In this document: positions 13,578-21,401 of the stretch, piece by piece
How the letters are laid out: the number at the start of each line of letters is the position of its first letter
Numbering within the stretch: the stretch's first letter is position 1
Virus record (IMG/VR): IMGVR_UViG_3300031758_000350
Coordinates: 1-31,412 of that record
Origin: a virus
Strand: one strand, 5' to 3'
Length of the DNA: 31,412 bases
Made by a program: the position numbers and the translations under genes
Notes under the pieces: model-generated
The model's database searches: none
What the model was told of the DNA's origin: nothing
What the model saw: the letters and a program-made list of their open reading frames with translations, nothing else

Positions 13578-13989
13578 GAATTATCTGTATTTGGCAAGGT
13601 TCGTTAAACTTTGACATAAACAATCCCATCGCTTTACGGGAGTTCAACACATTATGAGCATCACGGCTCATGCCAAGTAGGATGCAGCCTTCCGTATGCA
13701 GGTGATGATTGCCTGAATGAACCCTGATACCTCTGAACCCTTTGACACCTAACAACTCAGGAAGCATAGTCCTGAATCGGGGCGAGTAGGTCATTTTAAC
13801 GGGATAAACACCCATAGGTATAGCCGTGTGGTTCTGAACTTTTATCTGACGGATTGTATCGGTCGGTTGCGACTGATCCAATCCCCTGTCACGATCTTCA
13901 AGCGTATAACAAAAGAACTCCCCGTCAATCAGCAGTTCACCGATTGTTTCGTGTCGGTTGAATGACCTTCGTATGAGGGTCAGGTTCAT
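13570..13989 (-). CDS. DUF5675-family protein, 139 aa
   Basis: Full-length match by eye to DUF5675: LTLIRRSFNRHETIGELLID, FFCYTLEDRDRG, IPMGVYPVKMTYSPRF, GFRGIRVHSGNHHLHTEGCI and LLG. The H-x-G...H-T-x-G-C segment resembles the active site of L,D-transpeptidase/YkuD enzymes, which suggests peptidoglycan cleavage or remodelling. This gene is a candidate endolysin component. It is frequent in the lysis region of Bacteroidota phages. Confidence 0.75.
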   Translation of the reverse strand: MNLTLIRRSFNRHETIGELLIDGEFFCYTLEDRDRGLDQSQPTDTIRQIKVQNHTAIPMGVYPVKMTYSPRFRTMLPELLGVKGFRGIRVHSGNHHLHTEGCILLGMSRDAHNVLNSRKAMGLFMSKFNEPCQIQIIRG

Positions 13990-14264
13990 TAATTTTGATT
14001 AAACAAAGTTGATGACCGTGTGGCTGATATGAAAGCAGGGTGTCTGCGGATAGACTCTACATCTAACTCTACCCGTTCAATGCGTGAGGTCTGTTCACGA
14101 TCAATCAGGTGTTGCTGAACGTGGCTCTCATACATTACATCTACTTTGCGGTCTATCTTCATAGCGAAGTAGGCGATAGTTGCTATCATTCCCCCGATGA
14201 TCCATCGGTAGATAGCGGTGCTTTGGTCTTTTGACATATTCTTAATCATGGGCAGAATAGGCAT
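13989..14264 (-). CDS. Membrane protein with coiled coil, 91 aa
   Basis: One transmembrane helix (about residues 19-36, YRWIIGGMIATIAYFAM) followed by a charged heptad-like region (DREQTSRIERVELDVESIRR). Several in-frame ATGs exist near the start (14264, 14249, 14240). The topology resembles small phage holin-associated or 'hemolysin XhlA-like' proteins, which fits its position just before the lysis genes. Confidence 0.5.
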   Translation of the reverse strand: MPILPMIKNMSKDQSTAIYRWIIGGMIATIAYFAMKIDRKVDVMYESHVQQHLIDREQTSRIERVELDVESIRRHPAFISATRSSTLFNQN

Positions 14265-14285
14265 CGGGGGTAATTGCCTGTAATA

Positions 14286-15734
14286 TTATCTTGAAACGGG
14301 TTTAACACAGATGGCATTCGCTCCGGCATTGAATCCACAAGCCTCACGAAGCGTCACAACACCCTGATCGAAGTTACTCAGAACAGAGGCAAATGAACGA
14401 AGCGGATCATCGCAGTTCTCAAACTGCCATGAAGCACCAGCCATGTGACGGAACTTGTTAGCACCTGCGGGGAATCGTCCTGATGATATGTCACGGATGA
14501 CGATTTGCGGATAGCCACCACCTTCAACACGGACACAAGCACCGTTGACACCGAACTGAGGGGCATCGAGTACATGGGTCATAGTGGAGGAACGGATCAC
14601 TACTTGAGCATCCGACACCGTGCCGTTACATTCAAAGTGGTAGCGGTATAGTTTAAGACCAGTCGAAGTAGGTGACATGGAAGCATAGTCGATGCCTCTG
14701 TTGACTGACCCACCTTCAACAACGGGGTAGTCGATGACACAACCTGAAGCGTCATAGATACCGATGCCGATGTTAGTACCCGCACAATAGACACGGCAAT
14801 GGGATAGGGTTGTGCCGTTACTGCATGAGTTGGATGTGGTAGCATTAGCCCAACGACCCTGACCTGAACGAACTATGAAACCATCTGTACAACCGTTAGC
14901 CTCGCATTCTTCAATGATAGTTCGTAGCCCGAAGGTAACATCCATGAACCGCTTCATTTCACCGCCCCATATCTGCTCGAATTTAGCACCTTCCCAAGCA
15001 AATAGGTCAATACCTGTCTGTTGCTTTCCCCACCCTTGAAGAATAAGGTTAGACATCTTAATCTTACGCTGAGTGTACTGACCTTCCGCTTGTGCGGTGT
15101 CGGTAGGGACGGGTGATGAGAAGAAGGTGAACGGTGTTTGGTTTATGGCTTGTAGTTTAGCCCACCCTTCTATGTTGGTATAAAGGTGATCGGGTGCGAT
15201 GGTCAGCCCTGATGATAACTTGTAAGTCCCTGCGAGTTCGATCTTTTTGCCCGTTGTTTTCTGTTCGTTCAGTGCCGCCTGAAGGTTAGCAGTATCATCC
15301 GACCCGTTTGGGGTCACATAGATGCGACCAGGCGAACCGACTACCGTACCTGAACCGCCTGAACCAGGTGCGCCCGTATCACCCTTTGCTCCTTGCGGTA
15401 TGCCGAAGTTGAAGTTAAGGGTAGCCACATTTGGGTCAGGGTTCGTGTCCGTCACTTGAACCGTTGCAGGAGATCCCGCAGCGAGCGTTGTGACGGTGAC
15501 TGTTCCTACTGTGACGGTTGCATCCTTGCCGTCCTGACCGGGTGTGCCTGGAGTACCAGTACCACCTGAAGCGGTTAGAATTGGGTTCGTGACTTTTTCC
15601 CAAGAGTTATTCCAAATAAAGGTATCTCCGTTATCGAGTACCATCAGGTCACGGAGTTGGTAGAATGATGATGGTCGGGTGGTGGGAAGCGTATCCCTGA
15701 ACCACAGTCGGGCGTTGGTGAGGTCGTATTGCAT
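14286..15734 (-). CDS. Tail spike with collagen-like linker and beta-helix domain, 482 aa
   Basis: Receptor-binding or depolymerising tail protein. Residues 1-50 form an N-terminal attachment region. Residues about 55-135 contain Gly-X-Y repeats (GTPGTPGQDGKD; PQGAKGDTGAPGSGG). From about 135 (VTPNGSDDTANLQAALNEQ) comes a right-handed beta-helix of the pectate-lyase/tailspike type with KKIELAGTYKLSSGL. The remainder is repetitive beta strands. It lies upstream of the lysis genes in the same operon. Polysaccharide specificity cannot be predicted. Confidence 0.75.
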   Translation of the reverse strand: MQYDLTNARLWFRDTLPTTRPSSFYQLRDLMVLDNGDTFIWNNSWEKVTNPILTASGGTGTPGTPGQDGKDATVTVGTVTVTTLAAGSPATVQVTDTNPDPNVATLNFNFGIPQGAKGDTGAPGSGGSGTVVGSPGRIYVTPNGSDDTANLQAALNEQKTTGKKIELAGTYKLSSGLTIAPDHLYTNIEGWAKLQAINQTPFTFFSSPVPTDTAQAEGQYTQRKIKMSNLILQGWGKQQTGIDLFAWEGAKFEQIWGGEMKRFMDVTFGLRTIIEECEANGCTDGFIVRSGQGRWANATTSNSCSNGTTLSHCRVYCAGTNIGIGIYDASGCVIDYPVVEGGSVNRGIDYASMSPTSTGLKLYRYHFECNGTVSDAQVVIRSSTMTHVLDAPQFGVNGACVRVEGGGYPQIVIRDISSGRFPAGANKFRHMAGASWQFENCDDPLRSFASVLSNFDQGVVTLREACGFNAGANAICVKPVSR

Positions 15735-15736
15735 AT

Positions 15737-16786
15737 TTATGAGCAGGTTATTTGGGTTCGTGTCATTGTAGAGTAATCAAATGGTGCTTTTTCAATTTCA
15801 ATAGAATCGAGTGCAATGTTTGGAGTAACTGAATAAAACGGCACATTATAAACCTGAATAGTATAGGTTGTACCATCGTATGAGGCATTAGTAGTAATTA
15901 CTCCACCAAACACCGATGATAGATATTCATTCAGAGATGTTTCAAGATTAGCCTCATCAGTCAACAGGTTAGATGATAACGGTGCTTGAACTCCAAGCCC
16001 GTTGATGCTATACAGAATCGCATCAGGATAGGTCACAAGGTCAATGTCAAGAGTAAACTCATAGCATCGGAACTCCTGTTCAGGACAAGCGGGTGCGGTC
16101 GCTAACCAAGTCATCGGTACTTGACCTGATCCGTAGTCAATTTCCCAGTTAGAGAGAATCAAAGCAGGTGCGTATATGTAAAAACCACCAACGAAAGCCG
16201 AACCTGAGTAGATAATAGAAAGGTAAGGATAAGTTACCTGAAGCGTCTGAATGTCAAGGTTAGAGTTACACGTAACACCTGCACCACCTTCAGGATAGAT
16301 GACAAACCCACCTGATATGTCAGCGTCATCCCAATACCAACTACACGGCACTTCCCCAAAAGGTTCAACGTTGTATCGGCAACCTTCGGGTGAAACGAAA
16401 GTTACTTCGATGTAGTACACGGGGTTGTCAAATGCAACAGTTGTAGATCCACCTGTATAAGATACACCATTAACAATTACTTGCCATCCGTCAAGTCCTT
16501 CATATTCAAAATCCTCAAATGTGCCATTGACATCTTGGACAGATTGAAAGTCCGCATGATAATTCCATCCAGTTAATTCGTTCCATTCGTATAAAGCCGT
16601 ATTGATACGAGGGGCAACATCATCATAAAGCAAGTAGAACTCACAACCGCTTGGCGGGTCAGGTAATTCAGCAGGATCGGTGACAGTTCCGCAGATAGCC
16701 TTACATGACAGATCGGGTATCACACCCGTGATACTATCGATGAAGTAATTCCGACCGCAGCAGCGGTTTCCTATTCTAATACCCAT
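15737..16786 (-). CDS. Cys-rich probable tail or fibre protein, 349 aa
   Basis: N-terminus is RIGNRCCGRNYFID, followed by Asp/Pro-rich and Gly/Tyr-rich beta segments with many further cysteines (KAICG, SGCEF, EGCRY, EVPCSW, TACPEQEFRCYEF). It lies between the neck-like genes and the tail spike, suggesting a structural tail or adaptor role. No catalytic motif and no family recognised. It overlaps the next upstream gene by 11 bp. Confidence 0.5.
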   Translation of the reverse strand: MGIRIGNRCCGRNYFIDSITGVIPDLSCKAICGTVTDPAELPDPPSGCEFYLLYDDVAPRINTALYEWNELTGWNYHADFQSVQDVNGTFEDFEYEGLDGWQVIVNGVSYTGGSTTVAFDNPVYYIEVTFVSPEGCRYNVEPFGEVPCSWYWDDADISGGFVIYPEGGAGVTCNSNLDIQTLQVTYPYLSIIYSGSAFVGGFYIYAPALILSNWEIDYGSGQVPMTWLATAPACPEQEFRCYEFTLDIDLVTYPDAILYSINGLGVQAPLSSNLLTDEANLETSLNEYLSSVFGGVITTNASYDGTTYTIQVYNVPFYSVTPNIALDSIEIEKAPFDYSTMTRTQITCS

Positions 16787-17342
16787 AGCAAACTTCGTTA
16801 ATACAATCTGATTGAACGGTGAACACTATATCAAAATCAATAGCAATGTAAGACAATCGGAAGTGCATCTGATAATCGAATCCCTTGACCTCTTGCGACC
16901 AAATATTAAGCGAATCTGTATCATAAGAACTGACATTAAGATCAACGGACTGAACATTTGTTGCCGTGTAATCAGCGTCAAGTATTGGCAGAATCTCATA
17001 GAATAGTCTATCATCCGAGAACGGTGAATCATGCAGGTTCGACTTCGGCACACCTAACACCATCCGCATCGGGTATGTGATACGGAGTAAGGTAATATCA
17101 TCACAGGCGGTAACGGATGGTAGAGGTGAGTCAGCAATAGATACCCCACCACGCTTACGGATATATCCCGCACCGTTCACATCAAAGTCCTGCACCTGAA
17201 TGTTCTCACCGCCTCCGATGTAGTAAGCGGGAAAGGTCAGATCATCACGCCTGATCAGTTCGCAGTATTCGTAGAACTTATTGACCAGTCCTGATGAAAT
17301 CAGTGCATCCTTTACGGAACATAGTACGTCTTGTAAAATCAT
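16776..17342 (-). CDS. Probable tail-completion / minor virion protein, 188 aa
   Basis: Order (capsid, connector, gp10-like, this gene) and length correspond to the tail-terminator position of siphophage operons. Features include ILQDVLCSVKDALISSGLVN at the start, YYIGGGENIQVQDFDVNGAG, and a beta-rich C-terminus ending in CYGY. No motif proves the role. Translationally coupled to the preceding gene by a 4-bp overlap. Confidence 0.5.
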   Translation of the reverse strand: MILQDVLCSVKDALISSGLVNKFYEYCELIRRDDLTFPAYYIGGGENIQVQDFDVNGAGYIRKRGGVSIADSPLPSVTACDDITLLRITYPMRMVLGVPKSNLHDSPFSDDRLFYEILPILDADYTATNVQSVDLNVSSYDTDSLNIWSQEVKGFDYQMHFRLSYIAIDFDIVFTVQSDCINEVCYGY

Positions 17343-17929
17343 TGTTCTAAGAGCCTCCTGATCTCTGCCGTAGCGACACGGTAAAAGGTGTCACGTTCCT
17401 GTTTTGAGAGTTTGAATATTGTTTTGTTGAAGTGTGCCTCGTTGCCCCGTGCTTTGTCATTATTCAGTTCAGGCAGCTTCGTGAATCTGAATACATATTC
17501 GTTGTTAGCAACCTTAAACGGATCAAGGTTTTCAATCGGACGTGAAAAGTCAGAACGCATCTCTCCGGTGAAGTTAAGGTTTACGTTGTCGGTTGGTAAA
17601 CCTTGAGCCGACCTAAGTCCCTTCCAACCTTCAAAGTATGATGTCTTGCGGACACGGGAGGGATTGGTCTTAAACTCAGTGTTCCCGTTTTTCCCTTTTA
17701 GTGGATTAAATCCACCCTTATTACGGGTTGCAGTCTTATCAGGGTTAATCCAAATATCCTTAGTCGAATACGACCCGATGTTACTGTCATCACTTGCCTG
17801 ACCTTTATCAAAGATCCTCTGAGCCATCTGACCATGAGCCGATGCCGTAGCATCCCGCAACGGTTTATCATCCGACTGAAGTCGGTCAATCTTTCTGCGG
17901 ATGGATATAGCAAACTCTTCAGCGGTCAT
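17339..17929 (-). CDS. HK97 gp10-like / neck protein, 196 aa
   Basis: The N-terminal helix (ISIRRKIDRLQSDDKPLRDA) and the segment NFTGEMRSDFSRPI (about 117-130), then HFNKTIFKLSKQERDTFYRV, resemble head-tail joining 'virion morphogenesis' proteins. The position two genes after the capsid gene agrees. Starts within the stop of the preceding gene (4-bp overlap). Confidence 0.6.
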   Translation of the reverse strand: MTAEEFAISIRRKIDRLQSDDKPLRDATASAHGQMAQRIFDKGQASDDSNIGSYSTKDIWINPDKTATRNKGGFNPLKGKNGNTEFKTNPSRVRKTSYFEGWKGLRSAQGLPTDNVNLNFTGEMRSDFSRPIENLDPFKVANNEYVFRFTKLPELNNDKARGNEAHFNKTIFKLSKQERDTFYRVATAEIRRLLEQ

Positions 17930-18909
17930 GGCAGTACAATAGCGTGGCGAACGGGTGAATCACACTGATAGCAAACGGATGATGTAGGTAGGTGAACCGA
18001 TTTGATGATATTGCCGAATGTTTCCTGGTACTTCATCAGATGCCAGTTCATGTTAGCAGTCATCAAATCGGAGTTAGTGTTAGTCGTGTTGTTAGAACGA
18101 ACCGATGGCGATACCATCAGCCCTCTGCGGTAAATCTCAGCAGCGACCTTGTATGCCAACGGAAGCGACAAAGTCCGACTGAACGGACACAACCAACCAT
18201 ACTGATCACAGGCGAGTGAATACTGAAGCCCAAGCCCTGATGTGTGTTGAACGGATTGACCTGTTGTGTAGTTCCACCCATGAATGTGAGTGTATGGTGT
18301 TGACCTTCCATAGTTACCACAACAGACCGACTCCCGTGCGATGGTGCGGTAGGGTGCAATGCCTGTTGAATTGTAACCGATGAAAAGTGTGCGAGGTCGT
18401 TTGGATGATGCGTATAGTTTGTTGACAGTCTGCTCAATCACATCGCCTGAAGTGGATGCGATGGTCAAGGTGTTAAGCACCTCATCCGTGTCAAGGTCAA
18501 TGAACTGAATAGTAACATTGCCCGTATAACCTAAGAAAAGAGATAACGACTTGACTTCAATGTTCATGAAGTTAGCCGTATTCTTTAGGTCTATCTTGAC
18601 TCCGACCACATCGCCCGAAGCGGTCAGTAGTTCCTTTGTCTTGGCAGGGTATCCTGTGTTGCCGTTTTCGATTAGTGACTTCGGCTTAATCGACTTGGCG
18701 AAGTAACCATATACTTCACTTGCCATTGCCTTTGCTTCAGTGCGGATGGTAGCCTCTACGAGCGACCGCACGGTAGCGAAGTCACCCGTTATGATGTCTT
18801 CTATTTGTTTCTTTGAAAGTCCTATGTCATTCAGGTAAGTCCCTGAAAATGGTGTTTCGGGAGTGCAGTATTCCCGAAGTGTTACTATTGAATCAAAGCA
18901 GTCTGTCAT
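17926..18909 (-). CDS. Probable head-tail connector / structural protein, 327 aa
   Basis: First gene after the capsid gene and its terminator-like hairpin. Residues 1-75 are helical (QIEDIITGDFATVRSLVEAT), then a beta domain (about 95-170, VKSLSLFLGYTGNVTIQFID), then a Cys-rich middle (SVCCGNYG, ACDQYGWLC) and a helical region with a VCYQC motif near the end. No family recognised; a connector or head-completion role is inferred from position. Confidence 0.5.
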   Translation of the reverse strand: MTDCFDSIVTLREYCTPETPFSGTYLNDIGLSKKQIEDIITGDFATVRSLVEATIRTEAKAMASEVYGYFAKSIKPKSLIENGNTGYPAKTKELLTASGDVVGVKIDLKNTANFMNIEVKSLSLFLGYTGNVTIQFIDLDTDEVLNTLTIASTSGDVIEQTVNKLYASSKRPRTLFIGYNSTGIAPYRTIARESVCCGNYGRSTPYTHIHGWNYTTGQSVQHTSGLGLQYSLACDQYGWLCPFSRTLSLPLAYKVAAEIYRRGLMVSPSVRSNNTTNTNSDLMTANMNWHLMKYQETFGNIIKSVHLPTSSVCYQCDSPVRHAIVLP

Positions 18910-18919
18910 TGTATTGGAG

Positions 18920-18954
18920 TTTTAATAAGGGATGGGGTTTACAGACCCCATCCC
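18920..18954 (-). terminator. Terminator-like hairpin after the capsid gene
   Basis: In the leftward transcript a perfect 10-bp stem GGGATGGGGT/ACCCCATCCC (18954-18945 with 18938-18929, 6-nt loop) is followed by TTATTAAAA, a weak U-tract. It lies between the capsid stop and the next start. Partial termination would make capsid mRNA more abundant than the downstream neck and tail genes. Confidence 0.65.
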
Positions 18955-18979
18955 ATTGGATTAGACAAACTGATACGGA

Positions 18980-20050
18980 TTAAGGATTGGTTACCTGAAT
19001 ACCGTTAGCGAAAGTAACCCCTTCCATCGGATGACCAGCAGGATAAAGATCGTTAGGCAGTCCAACGGTCTTAGTGGTAGCGGTCATGATGATTGAGATG
19101 TCACCGCAATCCTCTTTGATGATAAGGTCAACAGGGATGCCAGTGATAGGGTCAGCGACAACGGTTTCAAAGTAGTTGCGGTAGGTCATATCCAAAGCAG
19201 CAAAGCCTGAGATGTCCAGTGCAGGTCTTCCCCAAGTAGCAGTCAGCAGTTGGATAGAGTTAGACTGCAACATCAATGATACGTTGTTACCGAACTCCTG
19301 TGCTACATAGTAGTCATAAACTACTGCCTCACCGAACTGTTCAGCGATGGCAAGAGCATCAAGTCCATCCTGAGTGCAGCATCCTACGTTAAGCAATCTC
19401 CAAGCAGTCCAAAGGTCGATACCGCCTGTGATCAGGGTAGGGGCACAGAAACCAGTCAGCACCTTCGCAGCGTTCACACGCTCGAACCAAGCCGGATCAT
19501 TCTTATCGTTGGCATCTTTGGTGGCAACTTCAAGGAAGTCATCAGCAGTCAGCCATGAAGGATCTACGGCATTGGAGTAAGTTCCCAGCAGTGGGTTCAG
19601 TTCAGCAGCTTGTTTCTCAGCAACGGCAGGGATCAAACCGTCAAGCATATTAACAAGGGTGTCGAAGATGATAGTACCATCTGACTTGCATGACTCATTC
19701 CAGTCAGCGAGGTTGACTTTACGCTCGATACGAAGACCGTCAGTGCAGTCGATAGTATAGGTAGCGTAGTTGTCACCTTGCTCGGTGGTAGCGGTACAAA
19801 CCTTATCACATGACTCTACTGCAGTCACATCGGACACGGGAGCAGGTTGTGTATAGGTCAGCTGAACTGTTCTTTTCTTGCCTGTTACGGGCTGAATCAA
19901 CTGAGAGATACCGGAGCGATTGATTGGAGAGTTAGTCCAGATCAGGGTAGGGGTTTGCACTCTTCGGGTAGAAGGGCAGGTGTTGAAATAACGTACCAGT
20001 TCTTCCTGAAGTGCAGGACATGGCGTTATAGTGTTATTAAACGTTGACAT
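18980..20050 (-). CDS. Probable major capsid protein, 356 aa
   Basis: Identified by position (directly after the scaffold), by size, by its own strong promoter and structured leader, and by flanking terminators on both sides, as expected for the most abundant virion protein. The sequence is beta/alpha mixed without recognisable catalytic motifs. Unusual: ten cysteines (residues 11, 25, 81, 85, 102, 121, 202, 224, 225, 315), suggesting disulfide or metal cross-links. No HK97-fold family match can be claimed by eye. Confidence 0.7.
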   Translation of the reverse strand: MSTFNNTITPCPALQEELVRYFNTCPSTRRVQTPTLIWTNSPINRSGISQLIQPVTGKKRTVQLTYTQPAPVSDVTAVESCDKVCTATTEQGDNYATYTIDCTDGLRIERKVNLADWNESCKSDGTIIFDTLVNMLDGLIPAVAEKQAAELNPLLGTYSNAVDPSWLTADDFLEVATKDANDKNDPAWFERVNAAKVLTGFCAPTLITGGIDLWTAWRLLNVGCCTQDGLDALAIAEQFGEAVVYDYYVAQEFGNNVSLMLQSNSIQLLTATWGRPALDISGFAALDMTYRNYFETVVADPITGIPVDLIIKEDCGDISIIMTATTKTVGLPNDLYPAGHPMEGVTFANGIQVTNP

Positions 20051-20089
20051 TTGTATGTGAAAGTTAAATGGTTAAAGATTAAAATGTAA

Positions 20090-20158
20090 CCCTATTCAAG
20101 TGGCAGGGAAGCCAAATAAGATTACCCCATTTAAAGATGCCAGGAGTGACGGCAAATG
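20090..20158 (-). ncRNA. Capsid leader with two tandem H-type pseudoknot modules
   Basis: Module 1 (20158-20124): stem UGCC/GGCA (20154-20151 with 20141-20138); loop ACUCC (20147-20143) pairs with GGGGU (20128-20124). Module 2 (20118-20090): stem UGGC/GCCA (20114-20111 with 20104-20101); loop CCCU (20108-20105) pairs with AGGG (20093-20090). Both begin with AUU before the stem and have a linker of the CUUnAA type between the stem and the second helix. The same pair of modules, with compensating base changes, precedes the tail-tube-like gene (29693-29765). The transcript from the promoter at 20190-20182 would carry both before the ATG at 20050. Confidence 0.65.
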
Positions 20159-20179
20159 ATGCGACCTAAAGCACATCGG

Positions 20180-20214
20180 TTGCAAAGATAATCAATTATA
20201 ACTGAATGTAGCAA
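20180..20214 (-). promoter_or_regulatory. Late promoter for the capsid gene (TATCTTTGC)
   Basis: Reverse strand AATTGATTATCTTTGCAA (20197-20180) is identical over 18 bp to the tail-tube promoter at 29795-29778. The -7 box is TATCTTTGC (20190-20182); a TTG at 20214-20212 lies 21 bp upstream. Transcription would begin near 20176. Confidence 0.8.
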
Positions 20215-20223
20215 GTCAATTGA

Positions 20224-20256
20224 ATAAAAAAACCCCACCGGAGCGACACGGTGGGG
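20224..20256 (-). terminator. Rho-independent terminator after the scaffold gene
   Basis: Leftward stem CCCCACCG/CGGTGGGG (20256-20249 with 20240-20233) with an 8-nt loop and a run of seven T followed by ATT. It isolates the scaffold transcript from the capsid promoter 35 bp further on. Confidence 0.9.
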
Positions 20257-20285
20257 CGGAGAAAAGAAACAAACAACAGAAGCGA

Positions 20286-21140
20286 TTACAATAGATTATC
20301 AAACATCGGGTTCACCCTACGCTTTCCACTTGGTGCAGGTGGTTGGTACTGAGTTCGTGCGGGTTGACCTGCCTGTGGTGTCGGCTGACCGACTCCCTGT
20401 GGCACGGGCTTACCTGACTGCGGATTCTCAGCAAAGATATTGAATTTTTTTGCTGCTTCGACAAATACTTCTTCAGGTGCTTTCCACTCATCCGCTTTCT
20501 TTTCAGATCGGATGCGGTTACCTGAAGCGTCCAAGACAATCGGCTTTTCCTGATCATCAAAGTCAAGGCGGTAGTTGGAACTGATGTAAGAGTTGAAGCC
20601 CTCCTTTTCAAGTTCAGTGATATTGGGCTTAAACTTAATCTTAGACATCAGATCGGTTCGGAGGTAGTTACGCTTAACATCCTTAACCTGACTGTGCGCA
20701 TGACCCTTAAAGGTTTCAAACTCAGATGCTAACTGTTTGCGCAGGTTTTCTTCCTCCGATGCCCGTTTCTGAGCCTTATCGAATTTCTCCTGCCATTCCT
20801 TGACCACATCATCACCGTTTGCTCCTGCTTTCTGTTTCAGGCTTTCAAGTTCTGACTTGAATTTACCCGTCACTTTATCAGTCAATGTCTTGAAAGTTTC
20901 GAGATTGTCAAGTTCATCGAATTCAGACAGGGTAAACTCAGCACCCAGTTCACGGGCATGGTTCAGCATCTTTTGTTTAACGACATTGGAGTGCTTACCA
21001 AGTGCAGGTTTAACAAAGCGATCGTATGCTGCTTTTTCATCCGAAACAGGCAGGTACTTTTCATGTAGTTTGGCTTTGAAGTCATCGAGTGAATTGACCT
21101 CATCAATGCCGAGATAGCCGAGAATATCCTTTGCTTCCAT
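20286..21140 (-). CDS. Capsid scaffolding protein, 284 aa
   Basis: Highly charged, with a long predicted coiled coil (residues about 78-150, FKTLTDKVTGKFKSELESLK and KAQKRASEEENLRKQLASEF), a more globular part (150-225) and a Pro/Gln-rich disordered segment (240-275), ending in a basic patch GKRRVNPMFDNLL. This is the usual architecture of a phage scaffold, and the gene lies directly upstream of the capsid gene. Overlaps the preceding small gene at TAATG. Confidence 0.8.
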   Translation of the reverse strand: MEAKDILGYLGIDEVNSLDDFKAKLHEKYLPVSDEKAAYDRFVKPALGKHSNVVKQKMLNHARELGAEFTLSEFDELDNLETFKTLTDKVTGKFKSELESLKQKAGANGDDVVKEWQEKFDKAQKRASEEENLRKQLASEFETFKGHAHSQVKDVKRNYLRTDLMSKIKFKPNITELEKEGFNSYISSNYRLDFDDQEKPIVLDASGNRIRSEKKADEWKAPEEVFVEAAKKFNIFAENPQSGKPVPQGVGQPTPQAGQPARTQYQPPAPSGKRRVNPMFDNLL

Positions 21141-21373
21141 TAGATTTCACCTCCTTTCACTACGGGTGCGGGTGTAACTTTGGGCTTTGATGCGGGTGCG
21201 GGAGTGGGTGTCGGCACGGGTACGGGCGGTGCTTCGGGCGTAGGTACACGGGTGTAGCCAAGTTTCTCAGCCGTTCCCTTTTTAACTGTGTTAGCGTTGA
21301 CGCTCACTATCTTAGGTGCGCCATACTCATCCCGCTTCCACGGGTGGTACATCTTTACTTTATTGATTCTCAT
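21140..21373 (-). CDS. Small Pro-rich protein upstream of scaffold, 77 aa
   Basis: The N-terminal 45 residues form a small folded region (KMYHPWKRDEYGAPKIVSVN; EKLGYTRV). The rest is a Pro/Ala/Thr linker (TPEAPPVPVPTPTPAPA) ending KGGEI. Similar 'structural linker' proteins sit near scaffolds in Bacteroidota phages. Its own -7 box lies at 21401-21394. Function unknown. Confidence 0.6.
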   Translation of the reverse strand: MRINKVKMYHPWKRDEYGAPKIVSVNANTVKKGTAEKLGYTRVPTPEAPPVPVPTPTPAPASKPKVTPAPVVKGGEI

Positions 21374-21391
21374 GGATTGTTGATAAATTTG
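21363..21391 (+). promoter_or_regulatory. Rightward promoter of the RHH operon (TTG-N18-TAAATTTG)
   Basis: TTG at 21363-21365 and TAAATTTG at 21384-21391, spacing 18 bp. It overlaps, back to back, the leftward -7 box at 21394-21401, so the two polymerases would compete for the same DNA. Confidence 0.5.
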
Positions 21392-21393
21392 TT

Positions 21394-21401
21394 CAAAATT
21401 A
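21394..21401 (-). promoter_or_regulatory. Leftward -7 box (TAATTTTG) for the scaffold transcript
   Basis: Exact TAnnTTTG on the reverse strand, 20 bp before the ATG at 21373. No TTG at -33; that position is adjacent to the tandem operator at 21426-21446. Confidence 0.5.

Noticed and set aside
15540-15600. Gly-X-Y repeats in the tail spike considered as a host collagen-like gene transfer
   Set aside because: Short collagen-like linkers are common in phage tail fibres and need no special explanation.
20165-20174. CTTTAGGT in the capsid leader versus ACCTAAAG in the tail leader (inverted relation)
   Set aside because: Eight-base inverse match at similar distance from the promoters, but orientation is opposite and no structure uses it; treated as chance.
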